Counted from the stretch's first letter, positions 19,035 through 29,358 are shown. The stretch is 64,000 nucleotides of DNA from Paracoccaceae bacterium (GCA_028874915.1 JAPPHA010000081.1:1-64000), one strand, 5' to 3'. Numbers and translations: made by a program. Notes: generated from the sequence alone by a model not told the origin.

Positions 19035-19451
19035 TCAGATTTCACGAAGCCGGACGACGACATCAACCCGGGCGATTTCCGTGCCGTCCGGCGGAGGCGC
19101 AAGCACCCGGACGTCCACCAAATTCGGTGGTGCGTCCGTCAGCCGACCAGACCGCTCGTTGAAGAAATGCGCGTGGTCGGTCGTACAGGTGTCGAAACTG
19201 GACGTCTGCCCGTCCACCGCAATCTCGTTCAGGAGCCCGGCATCGCAGAACAACCCGAGCGTATTGTAGACGGTCGCCTTGGACACGGCGGCACCCCGGG
19301 AGGCCGCCAGCCTGTGCAGCCCTTCGGCCGTTACATGCCGGTTCCTTCCGTCACCCACCAACAACGCCGCCAGGGCCAGACGCTGGCGCGTCGGTCTGAC
19401 GCCGCCCTTCCGAAGCCAGTCCCGGGCACGGACCTGAACGTCTGTTTCCAT
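19035..19451 (-). CDS. irr: Fur family regulator, Irr-like
   Basis: A 138-residue Fur-superfamily repressor. The winged helix spans about residues 10-80 ([32 protein letters not shown]). The dimer domain has [13 protein letters not shown]. It lacks the C-terminal CxxC of Fur/Zur, and the short form with TTDHAHFF matches Irr, the haem/iron-responsive regulator of alphaproteobacteria. It is divergent from fabA, the usual irr neighbour. The frame is open to 19514, but the ATG at 19451 ([14 protein letters not shown]) fits the family. The haem-regulatory Cys-Pro motif of Bradyrhizobium Irr is not seen, so control by status of haem is not shown. Confidence 0.85.
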   Translation of the reverse strand: METDVQVRARDWLRKGGVRPTRQRLALAALLVGDGRNRHVTAEGLHRLAASRGAAVSKATVYNTLGLFCDAGLLNEIAVDGQTSSFDTCTTDHAHFFNERSGRLTDAPPNLVDVRVLAPPPDGTEIARVDVVVRLREI

Positions 19452-19655
19452 CCCAAATCTCAGCACTCGCCGGTTTCGTGCCGGCCTTGCGAACCCTCTA
19501 TGGCGAAATTCCAACCGGAATTCAAACAGACTTTCTCAGATCCGGCATCCTGCCGCCAATCGGTCAAATACCGGCAGGAGCCCGTCCGCACTTGCCTCCT
19601 TCCCTGCCCTGGGATAGTCGGAACCGCCACTTCTGGACCGGAGGCCCGGCCGGAC

Positions 19656-20165
19656 ATGTCTCGTTATCCGAGTGCGATTGACTATGAAGGTCTCCTTCGC
19701 TGTTCGCGGGGCGAACTGTTCGGACCCGGAAACGCGCAGCTGCCGGCACCACCGATGCTCATGGTGGATCGGGTGATTGACATCTCCGCCGACAGAGGTG
19801 AATTCGGGGCCGGGAACGTGGTCGCCGAACAGGATATTTCGCCGGATCTGTGGTTTTTCCAATGCCATTTCCCTGGCGATCCGGTCATGCCGGGCTGCCT
19901 TGGGCTCGACGCCCTCTGGCAATTGACGGGTTTCAATCTGGGCTGGCGCGAAATGCCCGGCAAGGGCCGGGCGCTCGGGGTCGGCGAGGTCCGCTTTACG
20001 GGCATGATCACTCCGAAGACCCAACTCGTCACCTACTTTGTCGATTTCAAGCGGGTCATTGACCGGAGGCTCAAGCTTGGTATTGCCAACGGCCGTGTTG
20101 TTGCCGACGGAGACGAGATCTTCGTGGCCACCGACATGAAGGTCGGCCTTTTCAAGGCCGAATAG
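19656..20165 (+). CDS. fabA: 3-hydroxydecanoyl-ACP dehydratase/isomerase
   Basis: FabA dehydrates 3-hydroxydecanoyl-ACP and isomerises the trans-2 product to cis-3, the branch point to unsaturated fatty acids. The catalytic His lies in [20 protein letters not shown], and the Asp/Glu helix in [14 protein letters not shown]. An open frame extends far upstream to 18882, across the irr gene; the ATG at 19656 ([14 protein letters not shown]) gives 169 residues, the usual size. fabB follows after 90 bases and fabI overlaps fabB, so fabA-fabB-fabI form an operon. Confidence 0.97.
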   Translation: MSRYPSAIDYEGLLRCSRGELFGPGNAQLPAPPMLMVDRVIDISADRGEFGAGNVVAEQDISPDLWFFQCHFPGDPVMPGCLGLDALWQLTGFNLGWREMPGKGRALGVGEVRFTGMITPKTQLVTYFVDFKRVIDRRLKLGIANGRVVADGDEIFVATDMKVGLFKAE

Positions 20166-20264
20166 GCACCGGTCCGGAATTCGTCGAACGACGGACCCCG
20201 ATCAACATCCGGACCCCGGCCTGCGCCCATTCGGACGACCTGCAGGACAGGAGATGTGAAGAAC

Positions 20265-21494
20265 ATGAACCGGCGCGTGGTCATTACCGGATTGGGTATC
20301 GTATCGTCGATCGGAAACGACTCCGAAGCCGTGACCGAGTCCCTTCGGACGGGTCGGTCCGGAATCAGCTTTGCGGAAGAGTACCGGGACCACGGATTCC
20401 GGAGCCAGATTCACGGCCGGCCGGACATCGTCATCAGCGAGCATATCGACAAGCGGCGTTTGCGTTTCATGGGCGACGGTGCCGCCTACAATTTCATCGC
20501 CATGGAGCAGGCGATCGCCGACAGCGGCCTCGAGGACAGCGACGTGTCCAATGAGCGGACCGGGCTGATCATGGGCTCCGGCGGGCCCTCGACCCTGAAC
20601 CTGTTTCGGGCGCATCAGACGGTGATCGAACGAGGTGCCCCGAAACGCATGGGTCCCTTCATGGTCACCCGTTGCATGTCATCCACCAATTCCGCCTGCC
20701 TCGCCACCCCGTTTCGGATCAAGGGCGTCAACTACTCCATCACCTCCGCCTGCTCCACGTCAGCCCATTGCATCGGCAACGGCGTCGAGCAGATCCAGAT
20801 GGGCAAGCAGGACATCGTCTTCGCTGGAGGCGGCGAAGAATTGGACTGGACGCTCTCGTGCCTGTTCGATGCCATGGGGGCCATGTCCTCAAAGTTCAAT
20901 GATTCTCCGGAGACCGCGTCCAGGGCATTCGACGCGAACCGCGACGGATTTGTGATTGCCGGCGGTGGCGGAGTCGTCGTCCTCGAGGAATTGGACCACG
21001 CCATCGCGCGCGGGGCGCGGATCTATGCCGAAGTCACTGGATACGGGGCCACGTCGGATGGTCATGACATGGTCGCCCCGTCCGGAGAAGGCGGCGAAAG
21101 GGCCATGCGGCGGGCGATTTCGACCCTCAATGGGCGTCGGGTCGACTATATCAACGCCCATGGCACCTCGACCCCGGCGGGAGACGTGGTCGAGGTGGAC
21201 GCCGTCCGCCGAATCTTTGGCGACGACTCGATGCCGGCGATCTCGTCGACAAAGTCCTTGACCGGCCACAGCCTCGGCGGCGCGGGTGTCCAGGAAGCCA
21301 TCTATTCGCTCCTGATGCTTGACCAGGGGTTTATCGCCGCATCGGCCAACGTCTTCGACCTCGACCCCGGCATTCGCGCCGGCGACATCACCACGTCCAG
21401 GATCGATGATGTCGAGATCGACACCGTCGTCTCCAACAGCTTTGGTTTCGGTGGCACCAATGCGTCACTGGCCATGAGTCGCTATGACGGCTGA
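20265..21494 (+). CDS. fabB: 3-oxoacyl-ACP synthase I
   Basis: FabB elongates acyl-ACP with malonyl-ACP and is required for unsaturated chains. The triad is Cys in [14 protein letters not shown], His in [14 protein letters not shown] and His in [13 protein letters not shown]. The ATG at 20265 gives the typical start [15 protein letters not shown], with AGGAG at 20249-20253. A GTG at 20256 is also in frame but too close to that AGGAG. It is the middle gene of fabA-fabB-fabI. Confidence 0.97.
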   Translation: MNRRVVITGLGIVSSIGNDSEAVTESLRTGRSGISFAEEYRDHGFRSQIHGRPDIVISEHIDKRRLRFMGDGAAYNFIAMEQAIADSGLEDSDVSNERTGLIMGSGGPSTLNLFRAHQTVIERGAPKRMGPFMVTRCMSSTNSACLATPFRIKGVNYSITSACSTSAHCIGNGVEQIQMGKQDIVFAGGGEELDWTLSCLFDAMGAMSSKFNDSPETASRAFDANRDGFVIAGGGGVVVLEELDHAIARGARIYAEVTGYGATSDGHDMVAPSGEGGERAMRRAISTLNGRRVDYINAHGTSTPAGDVVEVDAVRRIFGDDSMPAISSTKSLTGHSLGGAGVQEAIYSLLMLDQGFIAASANVFDLDPGIRAGDITTSRIDDVEIDTVVSNSFGFGGTNASLAMSRYDG

Positions 21495-22353
21495 ACCGGA
21501 ATCCGGGGCGCCCGCTGCCTCCAACTCCGATTCCGCGGCGGAAACGAACGCTGGGCTGGCCGGGGACCTGCGACTCCTTTCCGGCCGGCGGGGGCTGATC
21601 CTCGGCGTCGCCAACGAACGGTCCATTGCCTGGGGAATTGCCCGTCGCCTGAGCGACCAGGGTGCCGAACTTTCATTCACCTATCAGGGCGAGGCGCTCG
21701 GAAATCGAGTTCGCCCACTCGCCGGTAGGATCGGATCGAATCTGGTGATGCCCGCCGACGTCCTTGACGATGCCGCGCTTGACAGTGTTTTCGAACGCCT
21801 TGGCAGCGCGTGGGGAACGCTTGATTTTGTGGTCCACGCCATCGCGTATGCCGAACGGGAGGACCTGGCCGACGGCATCGTCAACACTTCCCGGTCGAAT
21901 TTTCGAACCTGCCTCGAAGTTTCCTGTTTCAGCCTGATCGATATAACCAGGCGCGCATCGGCGCTGATGCCGTCGGGCGGAAGCATCATCACATTGACCT
22001 TTCAAGGGTCGCGATCGGTAATGCCCAACTACAACGTCATGGGGGTGGCGAAGGCGGCGCTGGAGGGCGCAGTCCGCTATCTCGCCAACGAACTCGGACC
22101 GCGGGGAATCCGGGTCAATGCCATCAGCCCCGGACCCATGCGAACCCTCTCGGGGGCCGCAATCGGGGGCGCCAGACGGATTTTCCGAACTGCCGAGTCC
22201 AACGCCCCCCTCCGCAGCAACGCGTCCTTGGCCGACATCGGTGGTGCCGCTGTCTTCCTGGTTTCCGATTTGGGCGCCGGAACGACAGGCGAGATTGTTC
22301 ATGTCGACGGTGGGTACCACGTCCTCGGCATGCCCCAGCCGGAAAACCTGTAA
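21484..22353 (+). CDS. fabI: Enoyl-ACP reductase (FabI type) with a changed active-site tyrosine
   Basis: FabI reduces trans-2-enoyl-ACP with NAD(P)H, last step of each elongation cycle. It is a short-chain dehydrogenase fold with [13 protein letters not shown] as the cofactor loop and the catalytic Tyr183/Lys190 pair in [10 protein letters not shown]. The ORF starts inside fabB (11-base overlap). The first about 30 residues are a low-complexity extension ([11 protein letters not shown] type) absent from most FabI proteins. Ten residues before the catalytic Tyr, where E. coli FabI has Tyr146, this protein has Phe173 ([11 protein letters not shown]). The rest of the active site looks normal, so activity is expected but kinetics and triclosan response could differ. 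Confidence 0.94.
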   Translation: MTAEPESGAPAASNSDSAAETNAGLAGDLRLLSGRRGLILGVANERSIAWGIARRLSDQGAELSFTYQGEALGNRVRPLAGRIGSNLVMPADVLDDAALDSVFERLGSAWGTLDFVVHAIAYAEREDLADGIVNTSRSNFRTCLEVSCFSLIDITRRASALMPSGGSIITLTFQGSRSVMPNYNVMGVAKAALEGAVRYLANELGPRGIRVNAISPGPMRTLSGAAIGGARRIFRTAESNAPLRSNASLADIGGAAVFLVSDLGAGTTGEIVHVDGGYHVLGMPQPENL

Positions 22354-22360
22354 CATGATA

Positions 22361-22386
22361 CCGCCCCGCGTCCCGTTGCGGGGCGG
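22361..22386 (+). terminator. Hairpin after fabI
   Basis: CCGCCCCGC at 22361-22369 and GCGGGGCGG at 22378-22386 form a perfect 9-bp stem with an 8-base loop, 7 bases after the fabI stop. There is no T-run after it, so it may be a weak or Rho-assisted end, or an RNA-stabilising 3' hairpin. Confidence 0.45.
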
Positions 22387-23184
22387 CGGCGGTGGCACCG
22401 GTCCCCGGCATGACCGGCGGTTCGGGTTGCCGTGGTCCTGTCGACACCCTTCAGGCGGTGCGTTCAGAGTGGGACGGGCGACACGCGGACCCGGCCGGAC
22501 ACGACGCCCGTGCGAACCGCGAGCGATGGCTTTGCTGCCCGCAACCAGGTTGTCGGGCGTATGGTTCCGGTTGCCAGACGTTTCTGCGGACACACTCGCC
22601 CGCAGACCCGACGCCGCGCCGCGACCGGGTCCTCCTCGACGTTGGCTATCCGATGGAGGCGCCCGTTTCCTTCCAGTCCCCGAGGCCAGGGTGGGCGGCC
22701 GGTCGTCTCCTTACCAGCGATCTCCAGAAAACGACCCAAAACGACGATGAAGCCGCTTTCGTCGTAGCCCATGAAGCGGGCCACCGAACAGGTGGACGTC
22801 TCGACGAACGGATCGTGCAAGTCCAGACAGGATTCGAATTGGTGTCGCTGATCAATGGAGCACTCAAGTCCGGACCCGAAGCCGGGGTCGGATCGGTGGC
22901 TCCGTCGAAAGCCGCTTCGGCTCGAAGGACCAGGAAATGGAGGCGGACCGCTTTCAGGGCCGGGAATGATCCGGCCCGGGGCACCGGACACTTCAATTGG
23001 TTGGTCGAAGCTGGATAAGTTTTCTGGCCGCCCACCCGCCGTCTTCGGACAGGCTCAGAGCCGTCCGGTCACATGCCACCAGTTATTGCTGACGCGCGCG
23101 GCGCCGGCCGGCCACCCGCCGAGCGGTCCGTGGCGCAGGGGCTGTGGCGGGAATTGCGGCCCTGCGACGCGAGGCCGGAGGTAT
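22387..23184. other. Gap between convergent fabI and gltX
   Basis: About 800 bases. Frames are open on both strands because the DNA is GC-rich, but no ORF has a recognisable family. One plus-strand ORF contains HEAGH, judged chance. It may be a decayed gene; I cannot say which. Confidence 0.3.
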
Positions 23185-24528
23185 TCACGGATTCGCCTGT
23201 CGGCGTTCCGGCCACTCCGGGGCAGCCCGGATCAAGGGCATCAATTTCGACATGTCCGGTCCCTGCGGCCTCCCGGTCAACGCCTTTCGGAGCGGCAGGT
23301 AGAGGCGTCGCCCCCGACGGCCTGTGGCCTCGCTGACACGGGACGTCCAGGACGACCAGGTCCCGGAATTCCACGGCCGTGGAGGCAGCAGATCCAAGGC
23401 TTCGGCGACAAAACCGGCGTCCTCGGAATCGACCAGCGGTTCTGCGCCTCCCGTACAGAATTTCCACCAGTGATCGATGTCCGACCGGGTCCGGATGTTC
23501 TCTCGGACCGCACCCCAGAAGGCACCGGCCTCCGCAGACGGAACGCCCAAGGCCGCGAGATCTGAACTGACTGCGCTCACCGGCAGCGTCGCGAGATACC
23601 GGGCGGTCAGCCCGGCCGCATCCTCGGGATCGAATTTGGCCGGCGCCGCACCAAAGCGAGACAGATCGAACTCCGCAGCCAGCTCCGTGACCGAACCGCG
23701 AAGCACAACCGGATGAGACGACCCCAGCCGGGCCAGGTGCGACAGAAGCGCCATCGGCTCGACTCCCGCGGCCCGAAGATCCCGGATAGCCAGCGACCCC
23801 TCACGTTTCGCCAACGCTTCTCCACCGCGTCCGGTCAGCAGCGAGTGATGGGCAAACCCCGGCACGCCACCGCCCATGGCCTCGAAGATCTGGACCTGGA
23901 TCGCAGTGTTGGTCACGTGATCGGCGCCGCGAACGACATCGGTGACCCCGAAATCGATGTCATCGCAGACCGAGGCCAGCGTGTAGAGGAACTGGCCGTC
24001 GGCGCGGACCAGAACCGGGTCGGAGACACTTCCCACATCGATCGACGTCTCGCCAAGGATACCATCCTGCCAGGCCGCGCGATGCCGGTGGAGAAGAAAT
24101 CGGAAATGCGGCGGGCGACTCGCGCGCAGGTCCTGCCGCTCTGTCTCCGAGAGTTGCAGGGCCGATCGGTCATAAACCGGCGGACGTCCGAGTCGACGCT
24201 GTTTCTTGCGTTTCAGGTCGAGCTCCGCCTGTGTCTCGAAACACTCGTAAAGACGTCCAGAGGCGAGGAGGTCATCCCGGGCGGTCCGGTAACGGTCGAG
24301 CCGGGCCGATTGCCGCTCCAGCCGGTCCCATTCTAGGCCGAGCCACTCGAGGTCAAATCGAATTGCGTCGGCAAACTCGTCCCGGGAACGCTCCGGATCG
24401 GTGTCGTCCAGACGAAGAATGAAACAGCCTCCGGACTTCCGGGCAAACAGAAAATTGAACAGCGCGGTCCGCAGGTTGCCGACATGCAGAAACCCCGTCG
24501 GTGACGGCGCAAAACGACAGGTTGTCAT
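23185..24528 (-). CDS. gltX: Glutamyl-tRNA synthetase
   Basis: GltX charges tRNA-Glu with glutamate. The class I HIGH-like motif is FAPSPTGFLHVGNLRTALFN, and the KMSKS-like motif is reduced to ALAKREGSLAI, as in the short GltX1-type enzymes of alphaproteobacteria. The tRNA-acceptor part includes LRLDDTDPERSRDEFADAI. At 447 residues it is a standard length for this group. A second gltX may exist elsewhere in such genomes. It is transcribed toward the fabI operon. Confidence 0.96.
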   Translation of the reverse strand: MTTCRFAPSPTGFLHVGNLRTALFNFLFARKSGGCFILRLDDTDPERSRDEFADAIRFDLEWLGLEWDRLERQSARLDRYRTARDDLLASGRLYECFETQAELDLKRKKQRRLGRPPVYDRSALQLSETERQDLRASRPPHFRFLLHRHRAAWQDGILGETSIDVGSVSDPVLVRADGQFLYTLASVCDDIDFGVTDVVRGADHVTNTAIQVQIFEAMGGGVPGFAHHSLLTGRGGEALAKREGSLAIRDLRAAGVEPMALLSHLARLGSSHPVVLRGSVTELAAEFDLSRFGAAPAKFDPEDAAGLTARYLATLPVSAVSSDLAALGVPSAEAGAFWGAVRENIRTRSDIDHWWKFCTGGAEPLVDSEDAGFVAEALDLLPPRPWNSGTWSSWTSRVSEATGRRGRRLYLPLRKALTGRPQGPDMSKLMPLIRAAPEWPERRQANP

Positions 24529-24830
24529 AGGATTCCGACTCCGCAGGATTTTTTCGGCAGAGTAGCGCCAGCGACACGAAATGAACAGACAGATCGGACC
24601 GGGGAATTAGGTCATTCGGGTCCTTTTCTGGTCTCCAGAGGAGCTTGGCCACCGGCGGCGCAATCGCGCGTGATGACCTTGGTTCCCGATTACATGCGAT
24701 CTATCAAGATCCGCGAACTCAAAATACTGAACTTGGCCACCCGAACGGTGGTGCCATGCCGCGGGTCCGATGCGTGTTTCGCCTCGGTAGAGGCGGTCCG
24801 CCCGGTTGACGACCGGGCGGGACCTGCGGG
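24529..24830. other. Intergenic region gltX to ABC transporter
   Basis: About 300 bases, holding the gltX promoter on the minus strand and the 3' end of the substrate-binding protein operon. No gene or repeat recognised. Confidence 0.3.
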
Positions 24831-25628
24831 TCAGAGAATGCTCCGAATTGGATCGCTCGGTGACGGATCATAGCCGATGATGTCGTCGAAGAGTTCGGCA
24901 ACCTTGCCCTCGGCAACCATTTCGGCCCGGGTGGCATTGATTGCACGAACAAGGTTGGGTTTGCCCTTTTTGACTGCCCACCCGAGTTGCGCCGGATCGA
25001 TCAATCCGGGAAGTGACCGCAGTGGCAGATTCGACTTGGTGATCGCGTAGTTGGCGGCAATGCTCTCCAGAATGACTGCCTCGATATTGCCGTTCACAAG
25101 ATCCTGCATGCCGTCAACGTCAGCCTTGTACGCCTTAAGGTTGCCGCCGAGTTTTTCGACAATGGGAATGAATGTCGACGCAGCGATGGCACCAATGTCC
25201 TTTCCCCGAAGTTCGTCCGCCGAGGCATAGCCGGAGTCCTTGTGGACGACAACGCGGGCACCGGTCTCGATCCATCCGTCACAGAATGTGACTGCTTTCT
25301 GCCGTTCCGCGGTAATACCCATCGCATTGCCGACGATATCGAAGTGGTCAGCCTGGAGGCCGACGAGCATCGAATCCCATTTGACAATTACCGGCCGGTA
25401 GTCCAGATCAAGGCGATTACAAATCTCGCCCATGATCCTCATTTCCAGACCGTCCAGTTCTCCGCCCTGCTTTCGCATGCTGAATGGCGGATAGGTACCT
25501 TCAGTTGCGGACGTCAGCACACCGGCTTTCAGCAGTTCCAGGTCAGATGCCGCTTGGCTGGCGATCGGGGCAACAGCCGTCACCGCGATGGCGGCGCCTG
25601 CCGTACCCAGGAAATCTCGTCTTTTCAT
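24831..25628 (-). CDS. ABC transporter substrate-binding protein, polar amino acid family
   Basis: A periplasmic binding protein of family 3 (SBP_bac_3), 265 residues from this start. The N-terminus MKRRDFLGTAGAAIAVTAV is a signal with two arginines (RR-x-F-L), so export by Tat is possible. The domain shows EGTYPPFSMRKQGGELDGLE, FDIVGNAMGITAERQK and DLVNGNIEAVILES. The frame is open to 25709; the ATG at 25628 is preceded by GAGAGG at good spacing and is placed just before the signal. It heads the minus-strand genes after the permease and ATPase (transcription order ATPase, permease, binding protein). The ligand is unknown; context suggests an amine or amide. Confidence 0.92.
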   Translation of the reverse strand: MKRRDFLGTAGAAIAVTAVAPIASQAASDLELLKAGVLTSATEGTYPPFSMRKQGGELDGLEMRIMGEICNRLDLDYRPVIVKWDSMLVGLQADHFDIVGNAMGITAERQKAVTFCDGWIETGARVVVHKDSGYASADELRGKDIGAIAASTFIPIVEKLGGNLKAYKADVDGMQDLVNGNIEAVILESIAANYAITKSNLPLRSLPGLIDPAQLGWAVKKGKPNLVRAINATRAEMVAEGKVAELFDDIIGYDPSPSDPIRSIL

Positions 25629-25675
25629 GGTCGTATCCTCTCGAGTTTCACGTTCTGGGGTTTCACGGTCGATCA

Positions 25676-26347
25676 TTAAATTTCCAGGGAGTATTTTTTT
25701 TCGTACCACGATGCGAATTGGCTCAAAATTGTGTTCATGATCAAATAGATGATGGCCGCAGCGATAAGAAAATCAAACGGCCGGAATGTCTCTGCAAGAG
25801 AAAGCTGGGCAAACATGGTCACCTCGATGATCGTGATCGTCGACAGGAGCGAGGTGTTCTTCAGGGTGTTTATCGCCTCATTGGTCATCGCCGGAACCAC
25901 GATACGGACCACCTGAGGAAGGATGATGTGCCGCATCATCATCGCCGGACTCATTCCCAGCGCCAGCGCCGACTCGGTCTGCCCCCTGGGGATTGCAAGA
26001 AACCCGGATCGAAACACCTCGGCGACATAGGCTCCGCTGCTGATCGCCAGCGCGGCGACGCCGGCGACAAATGGGGAAAGACGGAAGCCCGAAACATGGG
26101 GAATCCCGAAGTAAATGATGAAGATCTGGATAAGACTTGGTGTTCCCCGCACAAACCAGATGTAGAATTCTGCCGGCCAGCGATAAAACCGGCTGCGGGA
26201 TGATTTCCCAAGTGTTGTGACGAGCCCGATCATCCAGCTGATGACGATAGCGAGAAACGAGACTTCCAGCGCGATTACGGCCGCGTGAAAGAACCCGACG
26301 GTGTAGGGCGCGAACCAGTAAATGTAGTCTATGATACTGTTTGCCAC
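25676..26347 (-). CDS. ABC transporter permease, polar amino acid family
   Basis: A 223-residue inner-membrane permease of the HisMQ/GlnP group with about five membrane segments. The start MANSIIDYIYWFAPYTVGFF and the conserved SSGAYVAEVFRSGFLAIPRGQ are typical, followed by the EAA-like loop in QTESALALGMSPAMM and LPQVVRIVVPAMTNE. Only one permease gene is present, so it probably forms a homodimer. It lies between the ATPase and the binding protein, 17 bases after the ATPase stop. Confidence 0.93.
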   Translation of the reverse strand: MANSIIDYIYWFAPYTVGFFHAAVIALEVSFLAIVISWMIGLVTTLGKSSRSRFYRWPAEFYIWFVRGTPSLIQIFIIYFGIPHVSGFRLSPFVAGVAALAISSGAYVAEVFRSGFLAIPRGQTESALALGMSPAMMMRHIILPQVVRIVVPAMTNEAINTLKNTSLLSTITIIEVTMFAQLSLAETFRPFDFLIAAAIIYLIMNTILSQFASWYEKKYSLEI

Positions 26348-26364
26348 TCCCGGAATCCCGTTGC

Positions 26365-27162
26365 CTATTGGTGGTGCAGGACGCGGTTCAAGAATTGCCG
26401 CGTGTGGGCGTTCCCGGGGGCGCCGAGGACATCAGGCGAAGGACCGATTTCCTCGATGCGACCGTTGTACAGGAATGCCGTTCGGTGGCTCACGTGACGG
26501 GCAAATCCCATCTCGTGCGTGACCACGATCATTGTCATCCCGCTTACTGCCAGATTGCTCATGATATCGAGGACCTCACCGACCAGTTCCGGATCGAGCG
26601 CGGAGGTGACCTCGTCGAAGAGCATCAGCTTTGGTTCCATGGCCAAGGCGCGGGCGATGGCAACACGCTGTTGCTGGCCACCGGAAAGCTGGCGCGGATA
26701 TGAATCACGTTTTTCGGGAAGCCCGACCATTTCCAGCAATTCAGACGCGTGTTGGCGCGCGACAGCCGGTTTTGTTCGGCGGACCCGGATCGGTGCTTCC
26801 GTGATATTCTCGAGAACGGTTTTGTGAGGCCACAGGTTGAAGTTCTGGAAAACCATGCCGACGGAGGCCCGCAATCGGGTCAATTCCCGGGCGGTACGCC
26901 AAGCTGAACCTTTGAAATCGTAACGGATCTGTTCACCGTCCAGCATCAGCGTTCCGCTGTCAGGAACCTCTAGCAGATTGATGCATCGGAGAAGCGTGCT
27001 TTTTCCCGAGCCGCTCGGGCCGATGAGTGCCAGGACTTCACCTTGACTGACAGAAAGACTGATGTCGTCAAGCACGACGGTTTCTCCAAAGGACTTGCGA
27101 AGATGGATCAGGTCAATCAGGTCCGTGAGTTCGCCCTTTGTGTCCGATGCAGCAGCATCCAT
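26365..27162 (-). CDS. ABC transporter ATP-binding protein, polar amino acid family
   Basis: The ATPase of the amino-acid-type importer, 265 residues from this ATG. Walker A is [20 protein letters not shown], the signature [16 protein letters not shown], Walker [17 protein letters not shown], and the H-loop [12 protein letters not shown]. The frame is open to 27459, but the preceding 99 codons do not resemble an ATPase. The chosen ATG gives a normal N-terminus, with a short leader before [20 protein letters not shown]. It is the first gene of its operon and is divergent from the flavoprotein gene at 28093. Confidence 0.94.
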   Translation of the reverse strand: MDAAASDTKGELTDLIDLIHLRKSFGETVVLDDISLSVSQGEVLALIGPSGSGKSTLLRCINLLEVPDSGTLMLDGEQIRYDFKGSAWRTARELTRLRASVGMVFQNFNLWPHKTVLENITEAPIRVRRTKPAVARQHASELLEMVGLPEKRDSYPRQLSGGQQQRVAIARALAMEPKLMLFDEVTSALDPELVGEVLDIMSNLAVSGMTMIVVTHEMGFARHVSHRTAFLYNGRIEEIGPSPDVLGAPGNAHTRQFLNRVLHHQ

Positions 27163-28092
27163 GCGAAATCCTTTGTGCGTTAAGCAATTGTAGCTCGCAG
27201 TCGCATCCGAAATTGCGGCAAAGGGACAGTGTTTTTGCACAAATCGCACAAGGCTTTCACGCCATTCCGAGATGATGAGAGGCTTTGCTGGAACAGTGTG
27301 CCGACCCGGCAAGGCAACCGCGAGAACCGTGAGTTCGTCGATGAAACGAAGTGTTTCGACAGGACCCAGTTCATGGAGATTGGCAATTGCACAAATGCGA
27401 AGCGCCAGTGACAAGGAAAGGCCAAGCCGGAAGACTTCGACTGCCTGGCCTTCACGCAATGTTATGCGAATACCCGATGGGGCCGTTTCCGGCTGAGTCG
27501 GTATTCGATTGCGATGAAGAACAAGAAGGCCCTTGAGCGTGTCGGCAGGCTGCTCCGGCGCCTGCGCAGATTTGATACTGGGAAGTCAGAGTTTGGTTTG
27601 GGCGGGGCCTTACCGGCTGGCGCAACGACTGTTTGATTCCCGGAGTCATGCGCGATCGTCAGAAGTTCGCGTTCAGACCGGAGCAGCGATGGAAACGGGC
27701 GATCCTGTCCCGTCCGCGACGACGCAGGTCCATCTGGAAACGGTTGCGTGCCGTGGCGAATTTCCTCTGGCCACGCATCCGGATCCGACATGCTTAGGCG
27801 GACCAGCGACCTTCCGCCAAACACCCGGTTTGTCGGTGCCGGACGGTTTGACGACCACCTCCGGATCCGTTCGGGAGGGGGCTTCAAGGCTAGTTCCTGC
27901 CAGAACTGTTGTTCCTCTGTCGGATTCCGTCATGAATCGGGCAGATCAAGTCAAAATGACACAGGGGTCCTGCTCCATCCTCGTGCCAGTTCCCGGACAC
28001 TGGGGACTGTTATGAAGGGACGATTTCCAGAGATGGTCCGTACCCGGCGGCGCGTTGCGTCGGGACGGTGTCAGCGGCGTTACAGTCTCCGG
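27163..28092. other. Long divergent intergenic region in the accessory island
   Basis: About 930 bases between the ABC ATPase (-) and the flavoprotein (+). The minus frame is open for 99 codons upstream of the ATPase start and has a somewhat protein-like composition, but I cannot place it. Other ORFs are short and overlapping. Two divergent promoters and operators are expected. No repeat found. Confidence 0.3.
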
Positions 28093-29358
28093 ATGCGCGT
28101 GAAAATGGGCAGAATTGCGAAAGACGACGTCATAGTCATCGGCGCGGGCCAGGCAGGCCTCTGTGCAAGCTGTTTTCTGTCAGGTCACGGGATTGAGCAT
28201 GCTGTTCTCGAAGCCGGCCGGATAGGCGAATCCTGGCGTTCCCAACGATGGGACAGTTTTTGCCTTGTGACACCGAACTGGACCGTGACTTTGCCCGGGA
28301 TGCCGCCTCATTCCGATTCCGAGGGGTTCATGCCCAGGGGGGAGTTCATCGCGTTCATGGAAAGGTTTGCCGGTTCATTCGCGGCGCCCGTAGAAACGTC
28401 GACGAAAGTCACCGCTATTCGCCAGTGCCCGAGAGGTGCGATGTTCGAAGTCGAGACCACAAGCGGGCTTCGGTACTGTGACGCATTGATCATCTGTTGT
28501 GGCATGTACCAGACAGTTCGCCGTCCTGCCGTATTCCGACACCTGCCAGAGGACGTCGACCAGATCGATGTCAGTTCCTATCGTAACCCCGGCGAACTGG
28601 CAGATGGCGCCGTTCTGGTTGTGGGCAGCGGACAGTCCGGCGCCCAGGTTGCAGAGGAGGTGCGCAACTCCGGGCGCGAGGTCTGGCTTTGCGTCGGGCG
28701 TGCAGGACGCATACCTCGCAGATACCGCGGAAAAGACCTGTCACGCTGGCAGTTCGACATGGGCTACCTTGACCGTACGCCCGACCAGCTGGAATCTCCG
28801 GCCCACAGATTTCGGGGCGATCCCCATGTCAGCGGGCTCGATGGCGGGCATACGCTGAACCTCCACCAGTTCCTGCGCGAAGGAATTCGGCTTCTGGGTT
28901 CCCTCGAACGTGCGTCCGACGGGACGATCTACCTTGCCGACAATCTCGAAACGAACATGCGCGACGCAGACGCCTTTGCCAAAGCCTTTTGCCGGTCGGT
29001 TGACGGCTATATCCGGGACAAGGGAATCGCAGCGCCGCCGCCCGACGATGACAACTCGGATTTCGGTGGCGAACTCGGAGATTATCCGGCGACGCCTCGG
29101 GAGGTCATCCTGCGGGAGGCCGGAATCAGAACCGTTATCTGGGCTACCGGGTTCGGGTTCGACTTTTCCTGGGTCGGTTTCCCGATCTTCGACGAATTCG
29201 GATACCCTTACACCCAACGCGGCGTGACGGAAGTGGACGGACTCTACTTTCTCGGCCTCAATTGGCTGCACACACGCAAGTCTGGGATCATTCTCGGCGC
29301 TGCGGGCGATGCGCGCCATGTCGTCGAACACTTGCGCCGGAATCTGGGATCACTCTGA
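28093..29358 (+). CDS. FAD/NADPH-dependent monooxygenase-like flavoprotein
   Basis: A 421-residue flavoprotein with two Rossmann sites. The FAD motif is VIVIGAGQAGLCASCFL, and the NAD(P) motif VLVVGSGQSGAQVAEEV. The run SWRSQRWDSFCLVTPNW followed by PRGEFIAFMERF, and the late TGFGFDFSWV and YFLGLNWLHTRKSG, closely recall flavin-dependent oxidoreductases of the MSMEG_0569 type (from memory). They belong to the broad FMO/Baeyer-Villiger class, so oxygenation of an amine, imine or similar N-group is likely. The frame is open much further upstream; the ATG at 28093 is used because the FAD motif begins about 10 residues later, and an ATG at 28105 is also possible. The DAO-type gene begins 2 bases after its stop. 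Confidence 0.88.
   Translation: MRVKMGRIAKDDVIVIGAGQAGLCASCFLSGHGIEHAVLEAGRIGESWRSQRWDSFCLVTPNWTVTLPGMPPHSDSEGFMPRGEFIAFMERFAGSFAAPVETSTKVTAIRQCPRGAMFEVETTSGLRYCDALIICCGMYQTVRRPAVFRHLPEDVDQIDVSSYRNPGELADGAVLVVGSGQSGAQVAEEVRNSGREVWLCVGRAGRIPRRYRGKDLSRWQFDMGYLDRTPDQLESPAHRFRGDPHVSGLDGGHTLNLHQFLREGIRLLGSLERASDGTIYLADNLETNMRDADAFAKAFCRSVDGYIRDKGIAAPPPDDDNSDFGGELGDYPATPREVILREAGIRTVIWATGFGFDFSWVGFPIFDEFGYPYTQRGVTEVDGLYFLGLNWLHTRKSGIILGAAGDARHVVEHLRRNLGSL

Noticed and set aside
18882-19655. N-terminal extension of the fabA frame
   Set aside because: It crosses irr on the other strand and is not part of FabA, which starts at 19656.
22392-23018. Plus-strand ORF with HEAGH, a possible zinc-protease motif
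   Set aside because: No other protease feature, low-complexity surroundings and overlapping ORFs on the other strand; the motif is probably chance.
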